In this document: positions 1 through 8,565 of the stretch, in pieces | Numbering within the stretch: the first letter of the stretch is position 1 | Layout of the letters: every line of letters starts with the position of its first letter | NCBI GenBank assembly: GCA_018433765.1 | Contig: JAHDQO010000021.1 | Span: 124,001 to 188,000 of the forward strand | Length of the DNA: 64,000 nt | Source of the DNA: Tissierellales bacterium | GTDB taxonomy: Bacteria > Bacillota > Clostridia > Tissierellales > Sedimentibacteraceae | Reading direction: 5' to 3' | The notes under the pieces: generated by a model | Database searches by the model: none | Told to the model about the DNA's origin: nothing | What the model saw: only the letters and a program-made list of their open reading frames with translations | Program-made: the position numbers and the translations under genes

Positions 1-964
1 TAGGTGTTTTTAAATCATGAGAAATATCAGCAAGCATTTTTTGCTTTTGCTGTTCAGCTGCAACACGCTTTTTTTCAGCTTCGTTTAATTTTGTCGCCAT
101 ATCATTAAAGTTATGACAAATTTCCTCAAATTCTCTTGGACCTTTGTATTCAATAAGCTTATTAGTTTTACCTTCAGCAAAGCTTTCAATAGCATCGTTT
201 AAAATATCCAAAGGCTCTTTTGCTTTTTTATAAAGACTTTTAAAGAAAAGAAGTACTGCAAATATAAAAAAGATTATATATGCATAAACAATATACTTGA
301 TGATTCTAGGTGAAGAAAAAAAACCATTAAAATCTTCAATGTTTATACAGAAAACAGCATTGTTAATTTGTCCATCTATTCCTGTATAACTCAGCTTTGA
401 AATTTCATATATTTCTTTGTATTTGCCCGTTAATAAGTTAAAATCAAATTCAGAAAATTGCTTTTTTATATTTGGCATATCTGTAAATACAATATTAAAA
501 TTATCATCAGCTATTATATTTGATATTATTATAGTATCGCTATCATCATCCATTGTCTCATATGATACAATGGTATATTTATTATCATCTAGACCTACAT
601 ACTCAGTTTTTGATATAGTAACACCTGTATCTATTTTAGGAATTAACTCTATTTGTTCTTCACTAAGATTAAATGTTTCTGCTTCTTCACTTCTATAAAT
701 TATATTGTTGTTTTCATCAAAAACAGCAAAATACCCACCTTGTCCTAGTACTCGTTCTCTGTCAAAATATTCATAATCACCTTCTATAAAATAATCTTTA
801 TAATCATTAACGGCTAAAAAATAATCATTTGTAAAGTCATAAAATACTATAATTAATCCAACAATTAACGCAATAATAAGTACTACAAGGACAACCACAG
901 AAAATATAATAAAATTTCTAACAATTATTCCAAAAAAACCGAGACTTTTTCTACTTGTTCTCAA
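1..964 (-). CDS. sensor histidine kinase, N-terminal part (cut by window edge)
   Basis: Membrane sensor of a two-component system, paired with the response regulator just upstream. Reading the minus strand from 964 gives one open frame to base 1: a membrane helix at about residues 10-35, an extracytoplasmic domain of roughly 190 residues, a second helix, a HAMP-like linker and then the phospho-acceptor H-box (ISHDLKTP) right at the window edge. The catalytic ATPase domain lies outside the window. The start is inferred to be a TTG at 964: an in-frame stop lies a few codons upstream, no ATG is available, and AAAGGG sits just before it. It overlaps the regulator gene by 14 bases, implying translational coupling. 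The signal sensed cannot be told from sequence. Confidence 0.85.
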   Translation of the reverse strand, partial: MRTSRKSLGFFGIIVRNFIIFSVVVLVVLIIALIVGLIIVFYDFTNDYFLAVNDYKDYFIEGDYEYFDRERVLGQGGYFAVFDENNNIIYRSEEAETFNLSEEQIELIPKIDTGVTISKTEYVGLDDNKYTIVSYETMDDDSDTIIISNIIADDNFNIVFTDMPNIKKQFSEFDFNLLTGKYKEIYEISKLSYTGIDGQINNAVFCINIEDFNGFFSSPRIIKYIVYAYIIFFIFAVLLFFKSLYKKAKEPLDILNDAIESFAEGKTNKLIEYKGPREFEEICHNFNDMATKLNEAEKKRVAAEQQKQKMLADISHDLKTP

Positions 965-1643
965 TTTTATATCCCAGCCCTTTCACAGTTTTTATATATT
1001 GATTTTCATTTTGATTAATTCCAATTTTTTCACGCAGATGTGAAATATGTACAGTTATTGAATTATCATCACTTTTAAAATATTCACCTTTAATATGCTC
1101 ATTTATCTGTACTTTAGAAAAAATTCTTCCCGGTTCCTTCATTAGAAGTGCAAGAATTTTAAATTCTGTAGCTGTCAGGAAAATTTCTTCTTCATTTTTT
1201 ACAAGTCTGAAATTGTTTGTACCAAGAGTTAAGTCACCTAAATGCATAACTCCCCTACCATTTTCATTTCCACTTAATTTATAATGCCTTCTTAATGAAG
1301 CATTTACCCTTGCAACAATTTCAAGTGGACTAAAGGGTTTGGTAATGTAATCGTCAGCACCTATATTAAGTGCTAATATTTTATCCATGTCCTCATCTTT
1401 TGCAGATAAAATAAGAACAGGCATATTACTAATCTTTCGAATTTCTCGAGTTAGTTCATAACCGTCCATTTTTGGCATCATAATATCAAGGATTGCAAGA
1501 TCAATATTATTTTCTTTTACACAGGAAAGGGCGTCAATACCATTATGTGTAACAAAAACATTATATCCTTCAGCTTCAAGATATAGTTTTAATACTTTTG
1601 ATATTTCAGGGTTATCTTCAGCGACAAGTATTGTGTTATTCAT
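951..1643 (-). CDS. OmpR-family response regulator
   Basis: DNA-binding response regulator of about 230 residues. The receiver domain is N-terminal (VAEDN acidic pocket, phospho-acceptor Asp in LAILDIMMPKMDG, conserved Lys in ITKPF). A winged-helix effector domain follows (residues about 135-230, with the SDDNSITVHISHLREKIG and VKGLGYKIE signatures). The ATG at 1643 is chosen because GAAGGAGA lies 7 bases upstream; a longer reading frame to 1673 lacks this spacing. It is transcribed with, and overlaps, the kinase gene downstream. Targets are not evident, although the FetAB-like pair is next door on the same strand, about 175 bases upstream. Confidence 0.92.
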   Translation of the reverse strand: MNNTILVAEDNPEISKVLKLYLEAEGYNVFVTHNGIDALSCVKENNIDLAILDIMMPKMDGYELTREIRKISNMPVLILSAKDEDMDKILALNIGADDYITKPFSPLEIVARVNASLRRHYKLSGNENGRGVMHLGDLTLGTNNFRLVKNEEEIFLTATEFKILALLMKEPGRIFSKVQINEHIKGEYFKSDDNSITVHISHLREKIGINQNENQYIKTVKGLGYKIENK

Positions 1644-1818
1644 AAATGTCTCCTTCATACTTTTTTTCAACATTTAGACTCTAGAATAATTATTAGTCTA
1701 TTTGTTCTACTAGATTAAAATTTTAATAATTATAGCACAAATCACACTATGTGTATATTATTCTCAGTGTATATAATAATATCCTTTAAATAAAAATTTA
1801 AAAAATATGCTGATATAG

Positions 1819-2610
1819 CTAACTATTGGTACTCTTAAAATTATCTAAAACAAGTATGTCCTGCACATCAAACATTGTATTAAGTGACAAAAGAATTGCA
1901 ATAAAAATATTTAAGTATCTAGTCACAAAGATAGCAAGCATAATAGCAATCTGATACATAATAGCATCCATAGGAACACTACCACCAAGAATTTGACCTG
2001 TCATCATGCCGGGTAGTGATACAAGCCCAATTGTAGCCATTGAAGCAATTGTTGGTTTAACAGATGCCTGCATTGCAGCCTTTAAATGCGGTTTAATTGC
2101 TTGAAATCGTGTAGCACCTAAAGCTAAATCATAATAAAGACGTGTTTGATTTTCAAAAACACCTTTGTAAAAAGTATTCAATCCAACTATATTTCCACTC
2201 AAGACATTACCCAGCAGCATTCCACCTATAGTAATTATATATCTTGCATCTAAAATATTATTAAGATTAATTACAAATTTATTGAAAAACAACATCATTG
2301 TAATATTTAAAATAACCATAGAAACAAAAACAGGAATTAAAATGCTCTTAAACTTCATTTCAGAAGATTTTGTTATAGATATTGAAGCAACTACCATCAT
2401 TATCAAAATATATACAACATTAAGTATTGTATTGTTCAAATCAAAAATATACTGCAAATACAAGCCAACAATACTTAACTGAATAACCATTCTTATAATA
2501 GAAATAACAACATCTTTATTCATTTTGATTGACAGTTTTTTATTTATAATTAATACTGGAATTACTAATATTGTAAGATAAGCAATCCCTAAATAACTGA
2601 TCGTTTCCAT
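1819..2610 (-). CDS. FetB-like (UPF0014) ABC transporter permease
   Basis: Integral membrane subunit of a two-gene ABC exporter of the UPF0014/FetB family, whose characterised E. coli member is linked to iron export and oxidative stress resistance. About 263 residues with roughly seven hydrophobic helices. The family's central cytoplasmic stretch (LALGATRFQA, then VGLVSLPGMMTGQILGG) is present and intact. The ATG at 2610 is preferred: AAGGTGG lies 7 bases upstream and its first base overlaps the TAA stop of the ATPase gene, a typical coupled arrangement. Metal specificity is inferred from the family only. Confidence 0.88.
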   Translation of the reverse strand: METISYLGIAYLTILVIPVLIINKKLSIKMNKDVVISIIRMVIQLSIVGLYLQYIFDLNNTILNVVYILIMMVVASISITKSSEMKFKSILIPVFVSMVILNITMMLFFNKFVINLNNILDARYIITIGGMLLGNVLSGNIVGLNTFYKGVFENQTRLYYDLALGATRFQAIKPHLKAAMQASVKPTIASMATIGLVSLPGMMTGQILGGSVPMDAIMYQIAIMLAIFVTRYLNIFIAILLSLNTMFDVQDILVLDNFKSTNS

Positions 2611-3221
2611 TACCATTCCACCTTTCTGAATTTGCCCCTTTGAAACCATTCACTGTCGTGACTGACTGCAATTACTGTTTTGTCAGAATTGGTAAAATAA
2701 TTTACCACTTTTTGTTTCAACTCTTCATCAAGTGCAGAAGTGACCTCGTCCAATACAAAAATTGGTCGGTTTAACATAATTGCTAAAATAATACCTAGAC
2801 GCTGTCTTTCTCCTCCTGAAAGTTCCTCTGTTTTCTTATCAAGTAAGTTCATATCAAATTCAAAATAATCTGAAAGTTCTTCATCAAATTCAGCGTTATA
2901 ATCATTTCCTGAAAATTCTGCAATTTCACTCAGTACATTCCTTACATTTCCGGGACGCAGTGTAACATCTTGATTAACATAAGAGAATAAATTTCGAGTT
3001 TTTCTGAAATCCTGAGGTTGTACTAATTTGTCCTGAATAAAAATCTTTCCACTGTTAAAATTCTGAAATCCTAATATAATTCTAATTAAAGTTGATTTTC
3101 CGTTACCTGATTTGCCGGAAATCAACACTTTTTCTCCTTCTTCTATTTTCAAAGAAAAATCTTTGAATACACCCTTGCCATCAAAACTAAGGTTAATCAT
3201 TGATAGTTCTACAGCACTCAT
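2610..3221 (-). CDS. FetA-like ABC transporter ATP-binding protein
   Basis: ATPase partner of the downstream FetB-like permease. About 203 residues, with Walker A GKSGNGKST, a Q-loop (YVNQD), the ABC signature LSGGERQR, Walker B FVLDEVTSALD and the H-switch AVSHD. The short length and lack of extra domains match FetA/YbbL. The start at 3221 is chosen because GGGAGGT lies six bases upstream; the in-frame ATG at 3227 abuts that site directly. It is transcribed away from the PadR gene, so the shared intergenic region may control both, but the obvious promoter there points toward padR. Confidence 0.9.
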   Translation of the reverse strand: MSAVELSMINLSFDGKGVFKDFSLKIEEGEKVLISGKSGNGKSTLIRIILGFQNFNSGKIFIQDKLVQPQDFRKTRNLFSYVNQDVTLRPGNVRNVLSEIAEFSGNDYNAEFDEELSDYFEFDMNLLDKKTEELSGGERQRLGIILAIMLNRPIFVLDEVTSALDEELKQKVVNYFTNSDKTVIAVSHDSEWFQRGKFRKVEW

Positions 3222-3285
3222 ATTCATACCTCCCAATTAATGATAGTTTTGATAATCAATAGTTTATAATTGTTTATTTTCGTTC

Positions 3286-3359
3286 TTGACATTCAAAACA
3301 TTTTTGTTATAATGTAAATACGATAACGATTTTCTTAATAGTTGTTCGTTATCGTATTT
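3286..3359 (+). promoter_or_regulatory. padR promoter with paired inverted-repeat operator
   Basis: A near-consensus sigma-A promoter is visible: TTGACA at 3286-3291, 16 bases, TATAAT at 3308-3313. Directly downstream, over the expected start site, are inverted 14-base arms AAATACGATAACGA at 3316-3329 and its complement at 3346-3359. The arms are separated by 16 bases. Placement suggests repression of padR by its own product; this is inferred. Confidence 0.75.
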
Positions 3360-3389
3360 CGATATCATTATAGCACAGGAGGTATCCTA

Positions 3390-3698
3390 ATGCAAGAACA
3401 AAATAAAATTCTTAGAAAATTATTTTTAGCTTTTATTCAAGTTCATATACTGCATCATGCAAAAAAAGAACCAATTTACGGCTCATGGATGATTGAAGAG
3501 TTAAACCGTCACGGATATGAGATTAGTGCAGGTACATTGTACCCTATTTTTCACAATTTAGAAAAGGACGGTTTATTAACAGTTGAAAAATCAGTTGTAA
3601 ACGGTAAAGTCAGAAAATATTATTCTATAACAAAAAAAGGAATAGAAGTATTAAAACAGGCAAAAAACAAAATTTCTGAGTTAAAAAGCGAAATATAG
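3390..3698 (+). CDS. PadR-family transcriptional regulator
   Basis: Small winged-helix regulator of about 102 residues. It carries the PadR hallmarks: YGSWMIEELNRHGYEISAGTLYP for the recognition region, LEKDGLL, then the wing with KYYSITKKG. A short C-terminal helix follows, so it belongs to the short PadR-s1 type. The ATG at 3390 is used because AGGAGGT stands 7 bases before it; the frame is open further upstream but that portion contains the operator. The adjacent divergent FetAB-like exporter may be its target, an inference from position. Confidence 0.9.
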   Translation: MQEQNKILRKLFLAFIQVHILHHAKKEPIYGSWMIEELNRHGYEISAGTLYPIFHNLEKDGLLTVEKSVVNGKVRKYYSITKKGIEVLKQAKNKISELKSEI

Positions 3699-3752
3699 TA
3701 TTTTAATTAAAGTCAGCAAAATAGCAGACTTTGAACCGTATAAATTTGTCTG

Positions 3753-3784
3753 AGTAGGTAATTATTTTAATTAAATTACCTACT
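3753..3784. terminator. bidirectional terminator candidate
   Basis: Inverted arms AGTAGGTAATT and AAATTACCTACT lie between the convergent padR and BtrH-like genes. The stem is AT-rich and the flanking U-tracts are modest, so confidence is moderate. Confidence 0.5.
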
Positions 3785-3797
3785 AAACAGCTTATTT

Positions 3798-4841
3798 TTA
3801 GTTTATGACAGCTTGCAGCCCAGTTAATACTGTTTTTTCTTTTGTATAAATTTCTTTTATCATATCAGACATTTTATTCAATAGCTGACAGTCAGCTGTT
3901 TCTGATAAATTCCACATTAAATTTCCAACATTATCCCATTGTTTTGATATATTAATATATAAACTTCCTAATTCTTTTAATTTTTTACTTTCAACTACTT
4001 CGCTAGCTTGTATTAGAAAGTCACCATACATTTTTCTGAATATACCTCCACCAGTACCACCATCGGCATTAATTTGAAAATAATTTGTAGTTCCAGCTAA
4101 TTTCAACTTTTCTTTATCAAATTTACTCCACCTCAAAACTTCTTTTGAAAATTTATCAATACCATTCAAGCCTAATAAGTTTGCTGGTGCATTTAACATA
4201 TTATCGCAAGTCTCCCTAATTGCTGAAAATATAATAGATGATGTAATCTGCTGTCTTTTATTTATTTTAATATCAAGATATTTGTTATTTGCAGGGAAAG
4301 GTCTATAATTACTGCTTCTAGCTTTTTCAACTTGACTAAAATCCACTAAATGATAATCTTCAGATATATTTCCATTGGGTATTCTTACAGGAAAATCAGA
4401 GTTATCTCTATCACTAATATAAAATTTTTTAGTTTCATCATCATATCCAAATATGACTACTGCATGTCCGCCAAAGTGACTGCTTTCACCTAAATTTAAA
4501 TAAGTAAGATAAGGCATATCTGCATAAACCAAAACTGGCTTATTATCATTTAATAGTTTAAGTGTTTTTTTAAAAGCAGTTTCATATTTAACACTTGATT
4601 TACATTTCATTTCTACATTAAGCCTTTCTCCAAGTTTTTTCTCAAATTCAAATGGTTTTGTTCTTCCCGACACCATTGGTGATTGTTGAAGATTAATATA
4701 TACAAATGATAATCCTGAACCAATTCCAAAAATCATCTCTTCTGTAAGAGGATAGTCGTAATACTCAAACACTTGTTTTAATGCATTTGTTATACAATGT
4801 TTACCTCCACTAGTCTTAAAATTATTAATCACTTTTTTCAT
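3798..4841 (-). CDS. BtrH N-terminal domain / DUF4872-type protein
   Basis: A 347-residue soluble protein resembling the butirosin biosynthesis protein H N-terminal family (papain-like fold, acyl-transfer or peptidase-like) followed by a DUF4872-type C-terminal half. Candidate catalytic residues are Cys16 (GGKHCITNAL), His126 (FGGHAVVIFGYDD) and Asp144 (YISDRD). BtrH itself transfers an acyl group from a carrier protein to an aminoglycoside. No biosynthetic cluster is present here, so this may instead act on a peptide or an acylated small molecule. ATG at 4841 follows GGAGG. No signal peptide. A second protein with a related core lies at 37.6 kb, fused to a DNA-binding domain. Confidence 0.75.
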   Translation of the reverse strand: MKKVINNFKTSGGKHCITNALKQVFEYYDYPLTEEMIFGIGSGLSFVYINLQQSPMVSGRTKPFEFEKKLGERLNVEMKCKSSVKYETAFKKTLKLLNDNKPVLVYADMPYLTYLNLGESSHFGGHAVVIFGYDDETKKFYISDRDNSDFPVRIPNGNISEDYHLVDFSQVEKARSSNYRPFPANNKYLDIKINKRQQITSSIIFSAIRETCDNMLNAPANLLGLNGIDKFSKEVLRWSKFDKEKLKLAGTTNYFQINADGGTGGGIFRKMYGDFLIQASEVVESKKLKELGSLYINISKQWDNVGNLMWNLSETADCQLLNKMSDMIKEIYTKEKTVLTGLQAVIN

Positions 4842-4898
4842 AATAAGCCTCCAAATTTTATTTATATTATTTATTATTTTATTACTATTTAAATATCA

Positions 4899-5138
4899 TT
4901 ACTCGCAAAACAAAAACCACTTCTGACTATCTATCTCATACTTAATCTTATATACATCTCTTTCATTTTGTATACATACAAATACTATACGATCATTTCC
5001 TGCTAATTTTTCTAAATATCTTTTCATAATTCTGTGAATAATAACAGGTTTATCATTGTACTTAAACTTATATGGCTTAATTTTACCTTCTTTATCAAAT
5101 ACAGCTATAACATCTATAGGGTGATTTAAAACTTTCAT
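4899..5138 (-). CDS. small SOS-controlled protein, DUF6504-like
   Basis: A 79-residue protein with pattern PIDVIAVFDKEGKIKPYKF, a central helix and a WFLF C-terminus. By memory it resembles small DUF6504-type proteins that usually sit beside Y-family DNA polymerase genes. Here no polymerase gene is adjacent. What supports a DNA damage link directly is the promoter: a consensus LexA box overlaps its start site (5159-5172). The product is probably a beta-rich accessory protein; its function is unknown. The family assignment needs a profile search. Confidence 0.6.
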   Translation of the reverse strand: MKVLNHPIDVIAVFDKEGKIKPYKFKYNDKPVIIHRIMKRYLEKLAGNDRIVFVCIQNERDVYKIKYEIDSQKWFLFCE

Positions 5139-5158
5139 AATAATTATACTTCCTTATT

Positions 5159-5202
5159 CGAACTTATGTTCGTATTATAATATATTTATATGCTTTATGC
5201 AA
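5159..5202 (-). promoter_or_regulatory. LexA-controlled promoter (SOS box)
   Basis: On the minus strand: TTGCAT (5202-5197), 17 bases, TATAAT (5179-5174), then CGAACATAAGTTCG (5172-5159) spanning the expected start site. That 14-base palindrome fits the Gram-positive LexA consensus GAAC-N4-GTTC exactly. It drives the 79-residue gene at 5138. Confidence 0.82.
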
Positions 5203-5438
5203 GTATTTATACAAAATAAAATTTGGTGAAATATGGTTAATTCTTTTTCTAGTTATTTACTATATGTTATATAGGGATAATTTACATATTAAGTTAAGAA
5301 AGGTGACAAAAATGTAAATAATATTTTGATTATAGACAGTAAAATTAAAGAACTGTAAACAAAAACTGATAGAAAAGTATAGGAAAGTAGACAATATAAC
5401 AAGTAAAGGATTGAGTATAGAAGATTATACAAAAACAA
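5203..5438. other. gene-free stretch with a possible decayed C-terminus
   Basis: No intact gene. On the plus strand about 5335-5444 a short frame reads like a protein tail (for example KLIEKYRKVDN, then SKGLSIEDYTKTS and a stop). It has no start and may be a gene remnant. I do not recognise the family. Confidence 0.3.
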
Positions 5439-5466
5439 GTTAAGGGTAAAAAATGTTACCCTTAAC
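5439..5466 (-). terminator. rho-independent terminator
   Basis: Perfect 11-base arms GTTAAGGGTAA and TTACCCTTAAC with a six-base loop. On the minus strand the stem is followed by TTGTTTTTG, 10 bases after the stop of the gene ending at 5476. Confidence 0.8.
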
Positions 5467-5475
5467 AGATTGTAT

Positions 5476-5949
5476 CTATTTTTTACAACAAGCTATTTCT
5501 TTCTCTAAAAATGATTTGATATATAAATTATTTTCTTGATTTAATGTAGGTTGAAATGCCATATATCTACATTTTTGATAATGCTCGTCATCCAAATAAA
5601 AATCATATCCCATTACGCATTTAGGATTACAAGCATCAGGGTCAACCAGCCTCTTACATATTGAAGCCTTTTTAATATCCTTTTTTATATTCTCTGGAAG
5701 TGAATTTAGGAATTTTTCATATTGACTTAAATGATGCGGATATATTCGTATCTTTACACCTGTTTTTCTGCATATAAATGTTGCTAAAGTTTTTTTATTT
5801 AAAATATAAGAAACTGTATAACCTCTCTTTGCAGTCTTTATAGTACATTTACTACCCTGCTGCAAAAGAAAAGTATTTATATCAGATGCAAAATCTTTGT
5901 TTTTTTCGTCTATTGTTTCTAGAAAATCAGAAAATTTAATATCTTCCAT
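5476..5949 (-). CDS. hypothetical protein with C-terminal cysteines
   Basis: A 157-residue soluble protein I cannot name. The first half looks like an alpha/beta domain with a basic strand (CRKTGVKIRIYPHH). The second half has clustered cysteines (ICKRLVDPDACNPKC, later KCRYMAF and a terminal CCKK) that could bind a metal, though no standard zinc spacing is obvious. It begins 16 bases after the AraC-GyrI gene with its own GGAGG site, so the two are co-transcribed and the protein is probably part of that regulator's response. The terminator at 5439-5466 ends the unit. Confidence 0.7.
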   Translation of the reverse strand: MEDIKFSDFLETIDEKNKDFASDINTFLLQQGSKCTIKTAKRGYTVSYILNKKTLATFICRKTGVKIRIYPHHLSQYEKFLNSLPENIKKDIKKASICKRLVDPDACNPKCVMGYDFYLDDEHYQKCRYMAFQPTLNQENNLYIKSFLEKEIACCKK

Positions 5950-5965
5950 TTGCTAGCCTCCCTTT

Positions 5966-6814
5966 TTATTTCTTTACAACAGGAATCCATACTTCATATT
6001 GAACATTATTAGGGTCAGAATTTAAATAAAGCTCAATATCCGGAGCATTGGCATATTCATATCCTGAAGTAGGAAGCCATTCTGTTACTATTCGTTGCTC
6101 TAACTCTTGAATAGATTTATTTGTACCACTACCTGCAAAAACTGCCCATGTGCATGCTGGCACATAATATTCTTCTAAGTTTTCGTCAATCTCCATAGAA
6201 CTTGAAACTGCAATAAAATATTTCCATTCTTCATTATTATTACAAGCACTTACTCCCAAAAGTCCCATAGGCTGATCATTCATCATATTAGCTAACTTAT
6301 TTATAGTGCCATCCATAGCTGCTGTCTGCCACATCTTCGGTACAATAGCAAAATTCTTTTCAATTTCTTTATGAAGAGGTTTTGATATACCAACAATACG
6401 AAATGCCTCTTTTTTTTCAACTCTGTAATTCAATTCTTCAACTCCTTTAACTGTTATTTTGAAGCTGATAGATGGATATGATTTCATAGAAATACCGCCC
6501 TTTTTAATTAATGATGGAGCAGTTCCGTGTACATTTTGAAATGCCCTGTTGAATGCCGTTGGCGAAGAATAACCATATTTTAATGCAATATCCACAATCT
6601 TTTTATCACTGCTTTGCAGATCAACAGCAGCTAAAGACATACGCCTTCGCCTAATATATTCAGAAAGAGAAACATTTGCCATATATGAAAACATCCTTTG
6701 AAAATGATATGTAGAACAGCAAGCTATTTTTGCTACCTTATCATAATCTATTTCTTCAGTAATATGTTCCTCAATATAGGTAACTGCTTTGTTAAGACGT
6801 TTTATCCATTCCAT
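5966..6814 (-). CDS. AraC-family regulator with GyrI-like ligand domain
   Basis: A 282-residue transcription factor. Residues about 8-105 form the double helix-turn-helix AraC DNA-binding domain (VAKIACCSTYHFQRMFSYM and IVDIALKYGYSSPTAFNRAF). Residues about 125-282 form a GyrI-like (SOUL/Rob type) effector-binding domain. This class, including Rob and BmrR-like proteins, binds amphipathic drugs or metabolites. ATG at 6814 follows AAGGAG. It heads an operon with the Cys-containing protein downstream. It is the first of three AraC-GyrI proteins in this window, and they are not close copies. Confidence 0.9.
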   Translation of the reverse strand: MEWIKRLNKAVTYIEEHITEEIDYDKVAKIACCSTYHFQRMFSYMANVSLSEYIRRRRMSLAAVDLQSSDKKIVDIALKYGYSSPTAFNRAFQNVHGTAPSLIKKGGISMKSYPSISFKITVKGVEELNYRVEKKEAFRIVGISKPLHKEIEKNFAIVPKMWQTAAMDGTINKLANMMNDQPMGLLGVSACNNNEEWKYFIAVSSSMEIDENLEEYYVPACTWAVFAGSGTNKSIQELEQRIVTEWLPTSGYEYANAPDIELYLNSDPNNVQYEVWIPVVKK

Positions 6815-6865
6815 ATTATCTACTCCTTATTATTTTCTATTTTAATTTGTTTTATATTATATTTC

Positions 6866-6892
6866 CTCTCTTTTTATGCACCAAAAAGAGAG
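6866..6892. terminator. hairpin between marR and araC genes
   Basis: Ten-base arms CTCTCTTTTT and AAAAAGAGAG with a 7-base loop, 19 bases beyond the MarR stop. The U-tract lies on the plus-strand side, so its use as a terminator for the MarR operon is uncertain. Confidence 0.4.
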
Positions 6893-6910
6893 ATTGTCTT
6901 CTTTTTTTCA

Positions 6911-7360
6911 TCAATGGCTTTTTTGTATACAGTTACTATTAGCAAGAAATTCTGCATTACGATTAAGCTTTTCAAGATAACCAGAGAAAACCTCTAAATC
7001 CGAATCACTAAACTCTTTGAACAACTGCTGTTCTGCTTCATTTTTTACATTAAGTAAATCATCGGCGATTTTTTCTCCTTTTTCTGTGATGTAGCAGAGA
7101 ATTTTTCGTCTATCATTTTCGTCAACCACTCTTCTTATAAATCCATCTACTTCAAGAATTTTAAGTGCTTTTGTTACACTTGCCTTGCCAACGTTCTTTA
7201 ATCTGGCAAGCTCAAGCTGATTAATTCCCGGAGTATACCAAATTATTAAAAAATAGTCCATTTGCCCCGACTTAATACCATATTTTTCAACTTGATTGCT
7301 AATATAAAAATTTACATTTGATGTGATAGAACGAATTAGTTTTCCAAAATCCTTTTTCAT
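6911..7360 (-). CDS. MarR-family transcriptional regulator
   Basis: A 149-residue winged-helix protein: dimerisation helices at both ends, recognition region INQLELARLKNVGKASVTKALKILEVDGFI, and wing VVDENDRRKILCYITEKG. MarR proteins typically repress linked genes until a small molecule or oxidant binds. It lies 66 bases downstream of the Fe-S protein gene on the same strand, and two matching palindromes sit in that gene's promoter. The simplest reading is an autoregulated two-gene operon. ATG at 7360 follows GAGGT. Confidence 0.9.
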   Translation of the reverse strand: MKKDFGKLIRSITSNVNFYISNQVEKYGIKSGQMDYFLIIWYTPGINQLELARLKNVGKASVTKALKILEVDGFIRRVVDENDRRKILCYITEKGEKIADDLLNVKNEAEQQLFKEFSDSDLEVFSGYLEKLNRNAEFLANSNCIQKSH

Positions 7361-7425
7361 TTAATACCTCACTTTTTGTTACGTCTTTTATGTTTTTACT
7401 CTAAAATTAAATCTTCCTACATCAT

Positions 7426-8490
7426 CTATATCTTACAATTTTTCTTAGTAATAGCATTTTTCAATTTGTAATAAGTATCTCCGCCAGCTGAAAATGGACA
7501 TACCTTAACACAAATACTACACCCCATTGTTTTATTAAAATATGGATAGCATTTTTCTCTATCAATACATGTTCTTGTTTCACCAAGTCCTTCTATGTTT
7601 GCAACACTTATTTGTTTTTCCGAATAAATTGCGTTAGATGGGCATTGCCTTTCGCATTTTTTACAATTCTTACAAAATTGTTCTATCCATTTATGTTCAT
7701 CTGAATCAGTATATTCAAATATTTTACTTTCAATAAATATTGGTGCAATTCTTTGCCTTTGTCCAAACTCAGGTGTTATAAGCAGTCCATTATGTCCTTG
7801 CCATCCCATACCTGCTTTTACAGCAAGAGGTGTTGTATTAACTAAACCGCCTAATGGATGATTACTATGACAATCTAGTTGATAGTTATCCCTTAGCCAA
7901 TTGGCTATATCATTAACAGCAATTCCAAGTTCAGCATAAACTCTAAAGACTTCTTTACCAGCTTCAAATTCTGGAGCTTTTGCAATTTTCCCTTTATCCA
8001 TTTCTTGAATGAGTACAAGTGCATAAGGATAAAGAACAGCTTTACCCTTAAAAATGAGTTCATTTGGCATATACGTAAAACCAACTTTAACTTTCCACTT
8101 ATTCCATGCGTAAGTAACAAGCTCATTCCAAACATGTCTATTTGGATAGCTTTCTAATAACTGGTGACTGTCATGATTAAGTTGTCCATTTTTACTTAAT
8201 CTATCTAATAAATAATAAGAATCCTTAAATCCTTGTCCAATGCTCTTCATCATCTTTGGTATCATCTTAGCAAACATTCCAATCATTTTAAGTGAATTCT
8301 TTCTATCTGTATTTTTTAGCTTATTTAGCAAACTTGGTTTATTATTACCCGTTTTTTGGCAGTATTCAATGGATGAGAAATACTCAAATCCTTCCTGAGC
8401 AGAATTCTTACTAGATATACAAACTTGATCCGGAAATTTATTTACAATACTAAGAAAATATTTTTCTTCTTTACTAGCTGACATTCCCAT
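7426..8490 (-). CDS. 4Fe-4S double-cluster oxidoreductase (QueG / reductive-dehalogenase-like)
   Basis: About 354 residues. The C-terminus carries a bacterial ferredoxin-type pair: CKNCKKCERQCPSNAI near residues 280-295 and GCSICVKVCPFSAGG near 325-338, with extra Cys in CIDREKC between. The central GMGWQGHNGLLITPEFGQR segment is shared by epoxyqueuosine reductase QueG and reductive dehalogenases, which use a cobamide. There is no Tat signal or anchor protein, so it is probably a cytoplasmic reductase rather than a respiratory dehalogenase. ATG at 8490 has AAGGTG six bases upstream. Substrate unknown. Probably induced through the MarR protein encoded next. Confidence 0.8.
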   Translation of the reverse strand: MGMSASKEEKYFLSIVNKFPDQVCISSKNSAQEGFEYFSSIEYCQKTGNNKPSLLNKLKNTDRKNSLKMIGMFAKMIPKMMKSIGQGFKDSYYLLDRLSKNGQLNHDSHQLLESYPNRHVWNELVTYAWNKWKVKVGFTYMPNELIFKGKAVLYPYALVLIQEMDKGKIAKAPEFEAGKEVFRVYAELGIAVNDIANWLRDNYQLDCHSNHPLGGLVNTTPLAVKAGMGWQGHNGLLITPEFGQRQRIAPIFIESKIFEYTDSDEHKWIEQFCKNCKKCERQCPSNAIYSEKQISVANIEGLGETRTCIDREKCYPYFNKTMGCSICVKVCPFSAGGDTYYKLKNAITKKNCKI

Positions 8491-8565
8491 TGTTTTCACC
8501 TTCCAATCTATAATCCATTATATAAGCTATAAATCCGATTAGTTATTCATTCTATTAAATATTAT

